Shown: piece by piece, positions 22,372 to 35,080 of the stretch
Layout of the letters: every line of letters starts with the position of its first letter
Position numbering within the stretch: the first letter of the stretch is position 1
Source: Ottelia alismoides
Taxonomy: Eukaryota > Streptophyta > Magnoliopsida > Alismatales > Hydrocharitaceae
DNA: 64,000 nt
NCBI GenBank assembly: GCA_037367405.1
Contig: JAZKJV010002627.1
Location: 124,001-188,000 of the forward strand
Reading direction: 5' to 3'
Translations under genes and position numbers: made by a program
Notes under the pieces: model-generated
What the model was told of the DNA's origin: nothing
What the model saw: only the letters and a program-made list of their open reading frames with translations
The model's database searches: none

Positions 22372-24435
22372 CCTCGGGCCTCATGCCCGGTAGTGAGGCG
22401 CAGCGGTACCGGTGTTGAAGGCCGGTAGCTGCTGGCGCTCCTACTGCGTTGACAGCGGTTGAGAGGAAGATGTCGAGGCATCAAAGGTCGAAGGCGGAGG
22501 TCGATGCCGGGGCGGAGATAGACGTTGCTGATGACGACAGAGTAGCAGCAATGTTAGAGACGATGGCCGACGTTGTCGAAGCCGGTGAAGTAGGTTGCGA
22601 CGGAGCGATGAAGTTGATGAAGCAGTTGAAGCCAGAGGTGCGGATGACGTCGATGAAGTAGTTGGCTCGACGGATACAAGGCCGGAGCAGAGCAACTACG
22701 CGACGGAGGTGCGACGTTGCGACGACCGTGGAGGGTCGGATCTCGCCGGAGAAGGGTGGCTTCACCGGGATATCACCACCGGCGAAGACTCGAAGATGCA
22801 CATCAGCGGATGATCGCCGTGATGCAACATGGCGAAGGTCCTTGGATCTTGCCGTCAGAGTGGGCTTCGCCGGGCTGTCACAACCGGCGATGACCTTGGA
22901 GATTGAGGGATTAATGGCAGATGGGGGTCTCGATCGGGGAAGAGGTGCTATAAATAGGGCGCGTAGTTTGTTGGGGAAGGAAGGTCACTGGGGAGAATCA
23001 GATACAAGTATGAGATCGCGGGAGGCGACGTTTGATTGATGATGAGATCGACGAGAGATTCACGGTAGGGGGATGCGGCGCCGAAGATTTTGCAGCGGAG
23101 ATCACGGGGCGACGGGGCAAAAGAGGAAGGGCGGCAACACAATACGCGGGGGCAACGCTCGATTGGGAAAGGCGGAGGTGACGACGATGAGCAGTGGCCG
23201 TCCGATCAGTCAAGATCGAATGACCACGATGGGAGCACGTGGCAGCATGGTAGGGTGAGAGGGGGCTGGCGGTGCACGTGTAGAGCACATGGTTGGTTGG
23301 CAAGTGCGCTACACGTGTGATGATTTTAATTTTTTATAAAAATGAATAAATAAAAATTTTAAAAAGACGTGGCGGCTCCAGGAGCTGCCACGTGTCAGCA
23401 CCACAAAAATCGAAAATTAAAAACTTTAAAAAATCCAAAATAAATAACAAACGGCCTCGAATGGAAAAAGTTTCTTCACAAAAATTGCTCGTCTTTATAA
23501 GATCTACAACTTTCATGAAGACATCAGAATAAAAATTGATCATTTGCATAAAGTGATATTTTGGGGGTATCTCATGTACATAGAATACCATGATTTTTTG
23601 GATTTTTATAAATTTTTTATCATTTTTAAACCAGATAAAAATCCGGAAAAAATATGATAAAATCAAAGATAAATATTTATACATTAATCTATTTTTTGTA
23701 TTTTTATTAATTAATAAAAAGAAAAAAATATATTAAAGCACGAAAAAGACCAATTTTGTATAGACAGTTAGTGAAGACTTGGACTCAATTGTTTCTTTGA
23801 TTTCAAGCTTAGTTTGAATTTGGATTTTTGCACATTTTAATAAAACTTTCATCAAAGAGAATAAATGAAAAAGAAATAAAATAAAATAGGTTAATTATGT
23901 ACATAAAATATTAGGTCAAAAACCGCTAAAATACAAAATGTACAAAAAGAGGCCCAAAACCCAACTTTCACATACGAGCTCCCATTCACTTGAACTTGAT
24001 CTTGTTTTGAAGGTAATTGAATGTACATTAGTTCAAAAGTAAGTAGGATTAAAACAGACACTGGATGGGGAAGATATGAGGGTTTTAGTTCAGAAATCCT
24101 AGAACTAGGGTTTGGGTTTTTGGTCCACTTATTTGGTTTAGTGATTTTTTTGTATTTTTAATTTATTCTTGTTAGTGATATGTACATAATGGAGGTTTTG
24201 GGTCATTCGGAGTTTGCATGAATTAGTTAAAAATCAGGGAAGTTAGGCTATTTACAAGTCAATTTTGGCTGGGATTTTTGGCTTCTTATTTTGTGCACAA
24301 ATGAGTGATAAAATGCAATTCTTATTAAAACATGCATGAATAATAATTATGCTGAGTAAATGAGGAAATGCTAATGATTTTGAGAGATTTGAGCTTAATT
24401 AATGAGATTTAGAGTGATGAATCTGAGATTTATCA
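22372..24435 (-). repeat. 3' LTR of N2, proximal part (right of N1)
   Basis: Read on the minus strand this is the first 2.1 kb of LTR-A, starting TGATAAATC at 24435. It matches 31695-33453 of the N2 5' LTR. It contains TATAAATAGGGCGCG on the plus strand at about 22951-22965, a GC-rich island (22400-23300), and the G-box palindrome at 23366-23399 (GACGTGGCGGCTCC facing GGAGCTGCCACGT). The many open frames at 22441-23320 lie in the island and differ from those in the other copy. Confidence 0.88.
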
Positions 24436-24450
24436 TCCCCCTATACTTAA
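24436..24450 (-). other. Polypurine tract of N2
   Basis: On the minus strand it reads TTAAGTATAGGGGGA immediately before the 3' LTR. Confidence 0.85.
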
Positions 24451-25740
24451 TCCATGATCGTCCCTGAGCATCAAAAGAAATGCCATGAGGTGAAATGAGA
24501 TTGGGTTCCATACCAAGACCATGAGCTGAAGGTGAAAATGAAACTGGACTCGACCTTTGGATTATTAGTTTGGCGGAACTTCGGTGAGACTTAGAATTTT
24601 AAAATCAACAGCCTTCAGGTTCTACACATCATTGTCACAGTTTCGGCTCATAAGTCATCTTAGATCAATCCTCTTCCCAAAGCATACCCTATGAACATTG
24701 AACAATCGACTCATGTATGTGAAAGGTTTTAGCTCTTCCCATCCAGAATGCCAGACTAACATGCAAACCTCCTCTCTAGTAACTCATCCTCGGGGAGTCA
24801 GCTATTTCCTTCTAAGGTCTGTCGCGTTGTGTTTACAATCGAATTGGGGGAGAAGTTAGAAGAAGGAGAAAATAACTGGAGGGTGGCCAGTGTAGTCACC
24901 TCTCCTTGTGAAGATGGCCAGTGTAGCCGAGTCTCTACCAAGATCTGCAGGTTTTCTTAAAGCTTGGACCTTTTTGGTCAGATATTTATTTGATAGAATG
25001 CTTCTTTGTATTTGGATTTTTGGTGATTCTGCTTGGATCTTGTTGTGCCCCTATGGATATAGAATCTTTTTGTTTCTGTACATTTTTTTGGGTCTTAAAA
25101 AAAATGTGCCCAGCCGTCCATTCCTTTTCCGAAGCTTTATTTCAATCCATACTCCGGTCTTTAGATTTCCACGCTACCAGAAAAGAAACGGACGCAGTCT
25201 TCCAACATCCAGTTCGAGTTGAGCTAAGTGCATAGTGCGAGAGTACAAATTATTTCCCTATTCCAGAGTCATACCCAGAATGAAGAGACCAGGTTAGACA
25301 CTAAGAGTCAAATGCTGCACATTGTCATGTGGAACTCAAAGAATTAAGTCAAAGACCTGAAGTTTCTAAAATCCTATTTCCCGATGAAGTTCCTCTGAAA
25401 ATTAGGTTGATCAAGGTCAAGTCCAGATCACTCTCGATTTCTGCTCATAACTCGGTTCAGAACACAAAGACTTTTCACAGATGCAAATGAATGTAATGCT
25501 GGATGAAGAGCAAATGTGTGAAATGCAGACACATTTTTTCCTTTTTTGATTTTTTTATTTTTTATGCAAGGGATTTTTTTTGAATTTTAAAAAATTTATG
25601 CAAAGATGAATAAGAAGTCATTTTTTTCAAAAATTTTTGGTTGGACACATTCAATGTTAGTAGCAAAACCTTTTTTTAAGTTAGTTACCCACCCCGTAAA
25701 TACATATAGACTTACGCGAAAGTACGAGATATGGGTAAAA
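24451..25740 (-). other. 3' untranslated internal region of N2
   Basis: Non-coding and collinear with 18823-20080 of N1 when inverted. The paired boxes are at 24880-24900 and 24913-24930, and the CTTAATTCTTTGAG box at 25335-25359 (minus strand). Open frames at 24908-25235 and 25596-25890 are not conserved as protein. Confidence 0.78.
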
Positions 25741-26111
25741 TATATATACTGTATATATACAAACCCTCGATACTTAGCGAGTGTTGTATCCTCAGAGCAC
25801 AAGAAGCATAAAGAAGACATAGCTCGGGCTAAGCGTAAGAGAGTGAAAAAGAAAAATACAAAGATGGATTGGACCACCCCCTATACTTAGGCTGTGAACA
25901 GTCTAAGTATAGAAGAAGAGCAAAAAAATGAGGTGGTCGGTGTATGTGGATGAAGAGAGTATATACAGATGGGCATCGGGTTCCCCCTATACTTAGGCTC
26001 TGGTCAGCCTAAGTATAGAAGAAGGGTGGAAATGGAATGATCCTGAGATGGGGAGAGTGGTATGTACAGATGGCATCGATCCCCCCATACTTAGGACTTG
26101 GCCTAAGTAGA
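25741..26111 (-). repeat. Hairpin array of N2 (four hairpins)
   Basis: In minus-strand order: H1 26111-26081, H2 26018-25983, H3 25912-25877 and H4 25839-25764, then the palindrome TATATATACTGTATATATA at 25759-25741. Spacing is about 100 nt. Each ends in G5 or G6 on the minus strand. H2 pairs AGCCTAAGTATAG-type arms and H4 pairs AGACATAGCTCGGG with its partner. Confidence 0.9.
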
Positions 26112-26168
26112 GGAAGAAGAAGTACAAGGAGACCGATGTGGTCAGGAGGGAGGGTGGGTAGCTGATGA

Positions 26169-27888
26169 TTAAGGAGGTTTTCGGCTGATCTTCTTGTGAG
26201 CCTGCGGTGGGAGATCGTAATGATGAGAATGAGATGAAGCATATGATTCCTAGCTATTATTAGTGTTATCCTCAGAAAAATCATGATGGATAGTAGATGA
26301 AGCGTATGAGTCAGATGAAAGGTAACCATCATCAGAGTTATCCTCAGAGGAATAGTATTTGAAAGTGGACACACTCTAGATATTCTTGTCTTTTTGTTTC
26401 TTCAGTTGTTTTCTTAGAATTCGTTCCTTCTTGGGATCATGGGATTTTTCCTCGGATGAATACTTTGATGCACCAGTCTTAGTCAGTTCATGAGAAATAA
26501 TTCCAGTGTATTTTATGAGAGCAGGAGCATCATATTTTTATGAATAATAGTGAGGATCGAGAGTCGTCCAACGGGAGTCGAATTTTGGATCCTTGCGAAG
26601 ATATGGTTTTAGAACAACCGAACAGACTTTACTCATGTAGATTACCTTTTCCAACCTGAAGAGGGATCGTCAGCTGATTCCTCTTCCGGAAGGTCAAAGG
26701 TGATTTCTTTTTCGATGAAGAAGTAGTCCTTTTGTTTCGTGAAGGTGTCGGTCCACTTGAGTCTCCAGATGAATAACCATTGGAATTCTTTTCCTTAGTC
26801 GGTGTTTGTCCTGTGTGTTTGTTCTTAGTCTTCTTAATGCTGGTGCACTCTTGAGTTGGGATGTTTTTGTCAAGGTATCCAGAGTAGGTTGATCCAGGGT
26901 GCGGCCATGCATATGTCTCAGGATCATATAAGAAACATTCTTCTATTGTGAGATCGGCAGGAATTGAAATACTGGGGAGAGTCTCTGCATGTTCATTCTC
27001 AATTGATTTGATATTGGAGCATTCCTGTGTTGTATTGATGTGATCAAGGTAGTCAGAATAGGTTGACCCAGGGTGCGACCATGCATAAGTCTTCAGATGA
27101 TATGATTCATGTACTTGATTCTCCATGGTGAGAGCAGTTGGGAATGGAGCAGGGGGGAGAGTCTCTAAACCAATAGTCACATCAACAACCACTATCTCAG
27201 ATGTAGCAACGGAGTAGGGTTCTTCTACCGCTTGATGGTTACGGTTGTAGAGGACTTTGTGCGTTGTCTCAGAAGATCGTGGTTCCTCAAAGACTTGTCG
27301 AGATCGAAGTGCTCCTAATGCTGTAAAATTGATTTCCCGAGTCTCACACTCAATAATTGCCTTAGCCAATGCCAGGAATGGCTTTCCGAGGATAATTGGA
27401 GACTGGGTGAATTCTCCCTGATGCTCAATATCAATGATTGTGAAATCCATTTTGAGCGGAGCACCTTGGAATGTCATGATGACAGAAATGGTTCCTCTCA
27501 GCCGCTTTATCGATCGGTCAACCAATTGAACAATCTCTCGTATCTTCCTGATCGGTCCAAGTTTGAGTTCATGAAATACAGAGGTCGGGAGGATATTGAT
27601 TGGTGAATCTTCATCAACTCGAGCATGGGTAAATATCATGTCTTTGATTCCACAGTCAAATCTGAGCAACCGCTTCACTATGCAGCTCTTGGGTTTTCTC
27701 CTCAACACCAAGGAGGAGGCCATTGGCAAGATATGTCTTTCAGTCTTCGTTCTTATCCTGCCCAACTTTTTCATCATTAATTTATCCATTACAAATACTT
27801 TAAGGTCGGGGAAGTGTTCAATGGACTGTATAAAGGGAAGTTCAAAAATCAATCTTTTCTCCAGTGCTTCCCGTAAAGCAGGATCCAA
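26169..27888 (-). pseudogene. Retropepsin-like domain and C-terminal extension of N2
   Basis: The open stretch 27888-26629 (419 codons) starts in the linker (ALREALEKRLIFELPF). The protease-like domain follows with VDEDSPINILP at the active-site position (27618-27586), VQLVDRSIKRLRG, and IILGKPFLALAKAIIE. The expected Gly after the catalytic Asp is again Asp. The extension carries two copies of the motif, YHLKTYAWSHPGSTYSDYL (about 27104-27048) and YDPETYAWPHPGSTYSGYL (about 26930-26874), then PTPSRNK and an acidic tail that reaches a TAA at 26171-26169 after frameshifts. There is no RT. This is the better-preserved copy of the family and shows that the repeat pair belonged to one protein. 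Confidence 0.75.
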
Positions 27889-29036
27889 ATTCTTCAGATC
27901 TTCTTCAGTCTCAGGTTTTATGATTTTTTCTGGATTTTCAATTTTTTGGGTATTTTTGAATATTTCATTTTTTTGGTATTTTCTGTGTGGTGTGGTGATG
28001 TGGTTTCTTCTGTAGATGAGAAGGGGCTTTGATGTTTCGAGTAAGAGTCAGAGGCATAGTCATTCTTAGGGGAGTAATATGCAGAAGTGTTGTCAAAGTC
28101 GTCCCTAGGTTTCTGAATATCCTAAAAATTGTCAACCTGAGATCCAATCTTTTCCTCATTCATTTTTATATCCGAGCTAGGAGAGAATGAAATTAATCGG
28201 TCGGTAAACTTTAGAAATCTATCATCTATTAAATCAAATCTCTTATTTATCCTCAAAATATCATCCTTAAAATTCTTTTCATGATCAATCACAGGAGCAA
28301 TTGTTGTGTGTTTTTGCACTTGAGATTCATCTTCCATTTTTCTATAAGTGCTGAGAGAAGAGTTTCTTGGAATATCCGATATATGATCATTATTTTCTGA
28401 AAATTTCTCCTCAAATATTATGGAAGGAGGCTGCTCAGTGGAAGGATTTTGCAGGAATGTGTAGGTCTCATACTCAACATGCCGTGACTCAGGCATGCAA
28501 TGCTGGTTTGAGTAGAGTCCACTTCCATGGTCTTGATTGATTGTATCCTCAAATAATGGAGTCATACAGGGTACATATGTATTGTTATCATTCATTTGGT
28601 CCTCTGTATGTATTGGCTGATCAAAGGAGTTGTATTTAGGTTGGTCAATAGAGATTTGATCGTCACAGACAATCCAACGCCAATGATCATTAAGTGCAGG
28701 TCTCTCCATCTGGGTTTGGTCTCTCAGCCAGTCATGAGCCTCAAAAGTGATTTGATCTCGAAATGGTTCATTAGTGAGAAACCGAGAATAAGACAGTTCA
28801 GTCCAAGATGGTAAGTGGTCATGGGTGGTCGGATGATTCGAATTGAATGATTTGGAATTAAATAAGGGGATCGGATTCATCCACAGGTGAAAGTCTCTCG
28901 CAAATGTTGGAGGATTATTGAATGAAGAGGATTTGGGCCGAATCGAGACAAATTAAATTTCATAATATAGATCAGATGGGTGCTCGGACCATTGTCCTGT
29001 GTTTATCGAAGGAGGTTGATGATGATGAATCGTCAT
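27889..29036 (-). pseudogene. Gag-like N-terminal part of N2
   Basis: The likely start is ATG at 29036-29034, after the leader (first residues MTIHHHQPPSINT). An in-frame TAA near 28950 interrupts, and the long open stretch 28880-28122 follows (FNSNHPTTHDHLPSW, PPSIIFEEKFSENNDHI, ILRINKRFDLIDDRFLKF). A TAG at about 28124 sits where N1 has GAG, and the frame shifts before 27888. It is acidic, Ser- and Asn-rich, with a possible coiled coil near 28250-28190 and no zinc knuckle. It is collinear with N1 15655-16790. Called Gag-like by position only. Confidence 0.68.
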
Positions 29037-30496
29037 GGTTGATCTCGGTGCAAGTGCACGTGATAGTCAAAAGAAATTTTTATCAAGGAGGTTGAGGATA
29101 CAATTATGCGACTTTTGATTTTCGAAATCGGTTCATGCACACCAATGCAAACACAAATCAAACCCCAAGTTCACCAACTCACACAATGAAGCTGCAAGAG
29201 TTCGACTATTATCTTTTCGATTTTAATTGGTGATAAGACAATGTTGGAAAGAATTTAGCGAGCTGTTAGGTGCTAGAAATTTCTTAATGACTGGCCCGAA
29301 TGCTTACGACTAGTTGCACCTACTTTCAGCCAGTTTGGGAGTAAGTACGGACCGTAGAATGACTTCCTGTTACTTGAGAATAGAGCCTTACACAGTGTCC
29401 TCTAAACCACCCACTCTACTAAGGAAATCTGGACCGTTTACCAGCTACCCGTTAGATCCTAACTGAGAAGTAGCTAATCATTTCTGGTAGAATCAGTAGT
29501 CAATAAGAAATCCGAGTTTGGGCTCTAGCCTTAAGTGTCGTCTCTCGCTCACTCAGAAAAATAAAAGAATCCAAGGTTGAGGTTGCTCTCCCGCAAAAAT
29601 TCTTGATTTTATGCGTTATTTAAAATCAGCTATATTTAGCAGTCTCAATTTTAATTAGACGGCCACTGAAGAATTAAATGAGCAGAAATACACATCTACC
29701 ATCCAGTCCCAATTTCCTTTAAATTATGTGACAAAACAAGAGGGAGAAATTCGAGAAAAGCCGATGCACACGAAAAACTATGATGTATGCTAAATTAGAA
29801 GATTTACAGTGAATCCTTACAATCTCAATGTGGGATGCAATACTGAAATTGAAAAATGAATCTAGATGAATGCAAGCCGATGAAAAACCACACCTAGCAG
29901 AAAGTTCTATTAGCGGGGAAGAATTGAGTTGAGTTTGACTAAATTGAACGATCTACTGTGCGTCTCAATTAAAGTGAAGTATGGCCTTAGGTCCTACGAG
30001 CACAATCAAAAATTTAAATGTTCTAAGAGCCGTATGTACATGTCTATCCTAATCGCCACTCAACTCGCGCCCCACCCTCATCAGAGAGTGAAACATGCCA
30101 CGACACACCACAGAAAAAGTTCAAGGTCTTTTTTACACACACGAGAGTCCAAATGGACATCGCTATAAATGATAAATTAATTACAGAAAATAAAATTACA
30201 GAAAATAAAATCCTAGACTCTACGCTCTCTCATGACTCGACTCGATCTTAATTTAATTATGGCTTTTCAAAAGTTGGTGAAGATGCTTCGGTTTCCAAAA
30301 ATTGCTCCATGTATGTCGGGTACCTCGCAAGAAAAATAAGAGAGATGGTGTAGAGTGACTCGAAAATAAGAAAAATAAATGCTGAAAATAAATGCAGGAG
30401 AAAATGGAATTTACAGTAAAATAATTCGGGGTTCAGACTACCCGAATGCGAAAAACCGAACAAAAATTTTGAGATAAAAAACTATGCCTTTTGCCT
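29037..30496 (-). other. Leader region of N2
   Basis: About 1.46 kb without a gene. It carries the 20-mer GGGTAGCTGGTAAACGGTCC (minus strand, 29450-29431) and aligns with the N1 leader. The frames at 29929-30168 and 30257-30463 are unsupported. Confidence 0.7.
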
Positions 30497-30513
30497 CCCC
30501 GGCAACGACACCA
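30497..30513 (-). other. Primer-binding site of N2 (tRNA-Asp)
   Basis: The minus strand reads TGGTGTCGTTGCCGGGG, two C-to-T changes at former CG positions from the perfect tRNA-Asp complement. It is separated from the LTR by GA. Confidence 0.85.
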
Positions 30514-30515
30514 TC

Positions 30516-33453
30516 TGACGGTTCTGAGATTGCACTTGTTAAAAATGTGTATGAATTTTCGTGCGTTAAAATTATTTGTCATTTCATTGTAGGCGGGCAA
30601 TCAGAATTCGTCAAGAAATAACCATACAAAAAGTTAGTCAAGTTTTAATCACGTGATTTTATGTTCATTTTACTTGAGCAAGTCCCAAGATCGAACACAA
30701 GGAGGTAAAGAAATAACCTAGAATTATGTCTATCAAAGTTCATACGCGGTTTTCGAGGCAGTCTTTTTTTTGTAATTTTTATTGCAATTAAGGATGCAAA
30801 ATGCAACTTTGGCCTATTTTTGGGACTAAAATGTAAATGTTGATCAAACGATGTTCGAAAAATATGAAACTTGGCCAAGATGATAATTATGATGAAATGA
30901 ATGCACTGTATTTTTTTGGAATTTTTGGATGCAAGATGAATTTTTTTATGAATTTTTAAATGCAAACAAAGTGAATTTCAATATTTAATTATAACAAATA
31001 TTAAATCAAATTATTTTCAAGGGATAAAATTATCCAAGATCCATCACCAGGTGATCGATTGCATAAACATCCTAAACCTCAAAAATGTGAGATTTTATAC
31101 CTATTAAAAATCAAATATTGAATTATGCAAAATGATTTTTATAGGGCAAACTATGCATGCAAATGCGATTTTTTTGGGCACAATGTTAAACACAATTAAT
31201 TCAACAATCCATGATTTTTTAGGAATTTTTAGAGCAACAATTAATTACTTATAAAAATTAGAGCACAAAATGGGCAAAGTATACAATTTTCCCCAAATTA
31301 ATTAATTATTAAATAACCATTGATCACAAAAATGTCCAAAATATGTCAAGATGTAGAGAATTAAATGCGGAACAAAATGCTATTTTGCATAATAGAAATA
31401 TGCAATGTAGCAGTTCAAAACTGAGGGGGAATACATGGGTATTTCTGCAAAATAAATAATAAAATAAAAATGCAAAAGGAGGACCTAGGCGTAATTATCG
31501 ATAAAGCCTAGTGAGTTTCTACAAAATTACCAGAAGGTCATGCGCTTCGCACGTGACCTCTGGTTGAGGGGCTCTTGTGCGATTAGAAGGATTTCTGGGG
31601 GGTTTCTTACAATTGTTCCACGTGGTCACGTGCCCTGCATGTGACCCGTGGGTGGCTGACGTTCTCCCCCAACGCACGTTCCCCGCATGTGTGTGGGGAG
31701 CCTCGGGCCTCACGCCCGACGGTGAGGCGTGACGTTACGACAACCGTGGAGGGCTAGATCTCGTCGGAGAAGGGAGGCTTCGCTGGACTGTCACCACCGA
31801 CGAAGACTCGAAGATGTAAATCAGTGGATGATCGTCGTGATGCAACAAGGCTGAAGGTCCTTGGATCTCGCCGTCAGAGTGGGCTTTGCTAGGCTGTCAC
31901 CACTGGTGATGACCTTGGAGGTTGAGGGATTAGCGGCGGATGAGGGTCTCGGTCGGGGCAGAGGTGCTATAAATAGGGCGCGGGGTTCGTCGGGGAAGGA
32001 AGGTCGCTGGGGAGAATCAGTGATGAGGATGAGATCGCAGGCGGCGACGTTTGATTGATGACGAGGTCGGCGAGAGATTCATAGCAGAGGGATGGGTTGC
32101 CAGAGATTTCACAGCGGAGATCGTGGGGCATCGGAGCAAAAGAGGAAGGGCGATGGTGCGATACGCGGGGGTGGCGCTCGATTGGGAAAGGCAGAGTGAT
32201 GACGATGAGCAGTGGCCGTCCAATCGGTTGAGATTGGACGGCCACGATGGGAGCACGTGGTAGCAGGGTAGGGTGAGAGGGGGCAGGCAGTACACGTGCA
32301 GAGCACGTTCTTGGTTGGCACGTGCGCTACACGTGCGATGATTTCATTTTTATTTTATAAAAATGAATAAATAAAAATTTAAAAAAAGGATGACAAGTGG
32401 CGGCGCCACGTGTCAGCACCACAAAAATTGGAAAATAAAAACTTTGAAAAAATCCAAAATAAATAGCAAACAGCCTCCGATCGAAAAATGTTTCTTCATG
32501 AAAATTGCTCGTCTTGATGAATCTACAACTTTCATGAAGACATCAGAACCAAAATTGATTATTTCCACAAAGTGATATTTTTTGGGGTATCTCATGTACA
32601 TAGAATACCATGATTTTTTAGTTTTATATTTTTTTGTCATTTTTAAACCAGATAAAAATCTTGAAAAATATGATAAAATAAAAGATAAATATTTATACAT
32701 TAATCTAATTTTTTGGATTTTTATTATTTAATAAAAAGAAGAAATAAATTAAAGCACGAAAAAGACCAATTTTGTACAGACAGTTAGTGAAGACTTGGAC
32801 TCAATTGTTTCTTTGATTTCAAGCTCAGTTTGAATTTGGATTTTTGCACATTTTAATAAAACTTTCATCGAAGAAGAAAAATGAAAAAGAAATGAAATAA
32901 AATATGTTGATTATGTACATAAAATATTAGGTCAAAAACCGCTAAAGTACAAAATGTACAAAAGAGGCCAAAAACCCAACTTTCACATACGAGCTCCGAT
33001 TAACTTGAACTTGGTCTTGTTTTGAAGGTCATTGAATGTACATTAGTTCAAAAATGAGTAGGATTAAAACAGACACTTGATGGGGAAGATATGAGGGTTT
33101 TAGTCCGGAAATCCTAGAACTAGGGTTTGGGTTTTTGGTCCACTTACTTGGTTTAGTGATTTTTTTGTATTTTTCATTTATTTTTGTTAGTGATATGTAC
33201 ACAATGGAGGTGGTTTTGGGTCATTCGGAGTAAGCATGAATTGGTTAAAAATCAGGGAAGTTAGGTTATTTACAGGTCAATTTTGGCTGGGATTTTTGGC
33301 TTCTTATTTTGTGCAAAAATGAGTGATAAGATGAAATTCTTATTAAAACATGCATGAATGATAATTATGCAGAATAAATGAGGAAATGCTAATGATTTTG
33401 AGGGATTTGAGCCTATATAATGAGATTTAGAGTGATGAATATGAGATTCATCA
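30516..33453 (-). repeat. 5' LTR of N2 (LTR-A, 2938 bp)
   Basis: On the minus strand it starts TGATGAATC (33453) and ends GAACCGTCA (30516). It contains a G-box palindrome shortened to TGACAAGTGGCG facing CGCCACGTGTCA (32391-32416), TATAAATAGGGCGCG on the plus strand at about 31971-31985, and G-box repeats at 31624-31646 and near 31535-31557. Open frames at 31519-32321 and 32413-33473 are LTR sequence and not genes. Confidence 0.92.
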
Positions 33454-33458
33454 GTAGC
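33454..33458. other. Target-site duplication GTAGC, right copy (element N2)
   Basis: This matches 9826-9830. Host gag sequence continues after it. Confidence 0.9.
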
Positions 33459-34480
33459 CAATAGCCCTCCCACCCTCGAGATAGGTATGTCCCTTGATTT
33501 TACATGTTTATCTGACGATATTCATCTCAGGAGCGGTAGGAGATTGCAGCCGCCTATGTAGCAGTTGGGGTTGGAGGACCGAACAACTGAGAGAGCATCA
33601 TTTTTCACATCATCTCCTTCACCGGCAGTCGAGAGGACCAGTGTAGCAGCACCGCAGTTTGGAGTTTCACCGCCTTCACCAGGCAAATGTAGATCACCAT
33701 CAGCAAGGGAGAATATACCAGTTACATATTCTTCCTCTTCACCAGCAGCAGCATTCTGTTCTATTTTAGATTCTATTTTTCCTTCGCCTAGTTTGGACAA
33801 CACTGTACATACTGATTCTGGTTGTCCTTTTTAAATGAGGATTCTACTTTGAATATGGAAATGAACGTTTGCATGTTTATTCTGATTCCATGCCATTTCC
33901 TTTTGCTCTCAAATCTAAGAAAATTCAAAAATTAAAAACATCCCTATCTGGTCCTAGAGTGGTTGAGATCTTACAGAACATCTTTTTAAAGATGACACTC
34001 CTTAAAGACATGGAATACATGCCTACAGTAAAAAAGGGAATGAAAGAGGCATGTATACAAAAGAGTCAACCAAGGCAAAACAGACGAAAGGAAACAGAGA
34101 AACACATCTTGACCATGGCCGCAGTTCATGCCATCAGTAACCTCCCGCCTAAAAAGAAAGACAAGGGAGCGCCTCACATCCATTGCCATATCTTTGTTCA
34201 AGAATTTGATCGTACTCTTCTCAATAGCGGTTCCTCCATTAATCTCACACCTTCCTCTTTACTAACTGAATTTCGGTTAGGATCTCTTAAAACAACCAGA
34301 ATGATCCTTCACTTTGCTGATAGATCGATCAAGAGGACAAGAGGCATTTTAGAGGACGCTATTGTAATGGCGCAGGGAATGAAATTCCATGTTGATTTTG
34401 TTGTCATGGATATAGACACACATGCACCATTACTCCATAACTCAATCATACTAGGTCGACCGTTCCTCTGAACGGATGAA
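33459..34480 (+). pseudogene. Gag end and protease of element H
   Basis: The frame from about 33489 contains DDIHLRSGRRLQPP, the conserved word at the end of Gag in Athila/Tat elements, then a Ser/Pro-rich linker, and after a break the long open stretch 33869-34471. Within it KEEKHILTM-type text (KETEKHILTMAAVHAI) leads to the protease: LLNSGSSINLTPSSLL (34217-34264), HFADRSIKRTRGILED and IILGRPFL. The catalytic Asp is replaced by Asn (AAT at 34223-34225), a single G-to-A change. A TGA at 34469 ends the open part. The protein would have been a Gag-Pol precursor with the protease releasing its parts. Confidence 0.85.
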
Positions 34481-35080
34481 GCTACAGTTGATTATGGTAT
34501 TAGAGAGATCATCTTCCACTCTCGTAGTGACAAGGTGAAAATTAAGACGGTCTCTAATCCTAAACCATCACAGCCACCAGCAGCAAATGATATAGAGAAA
34601 GTTATATTAGAGCCAAATGACTGTGATTTTCTTGCTGATTTCAAAGAGACGGATCTTTTCACTGATTTTATAGATACCTAGGAGTTCCTTTCCCAAAATG
34701 ACTCTATGGAAAGCACAATCGACATGAGTTCCCTTGGTGGTCCAATTGAGCTAGTTGTTGATGTGCAGTTTGAGCTGATTTTTTAGGATCAATCTGAGTC
34801 TTCCGAGGTACAGATATCTGAGCCATTTGTTGAATTTCCTGAGTTATGCATAGATGAGAGACATCTTTCAGCGATTATTGTTGAGATATCTGAACCATTA
34901 GTTGACAATAATGCTGAAGACCCAGATGGGCCCCTTCTTTCTGAGCAGAGATCATTCATTTCAGATCTATTAGATACTCCATTTGCTGAGCTGTCAGTAG
35001 ACAAGGTAGACAGTCCACAGAGTACATATCATATACCGTCTACCAGTACAATAGCAGAGGTTATTGTAGAGCCAATTCAT
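34481..35080 (+). pseudogene. Acidic PR-RT linker of element H
   Basis: The same frame runs on with a few stops (TAG near 34678 and 34783). It is rich in Asp, Glu, Ser and Pro (SEVQISEPFVEFPELC) and shows an internal echo, with SEVQISEPFVE and VEISEPLVD about 80 nt apart. It joins the protease to RT. No known domain. It is about 200 codons, long for such a linker. Confidence 0.6.

Larger units (their letters stand above)
9831..33453 (-). mobile_element. Element N2: non-autonomous LTR-A element (minus strand), split by N1
   Basis: Reading on the minus strand: 5' LTR 33453-30516, primer-binding site 30513-30497, leader to 29037, Gag-protease gene 29036-26169, hairpin array 26111-25741, 3' UTR, polypurine tract 24450-24436, then the 3' LTR 24435-22372 continuing at 11013-9831 after the inserted element N1. 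It encodes no RT, RNase H or integrase. Perfect GTAGC duplications flank it. N2 entered the gag gene of host element H, and N1 later entered N2. Confidence 0.9.
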
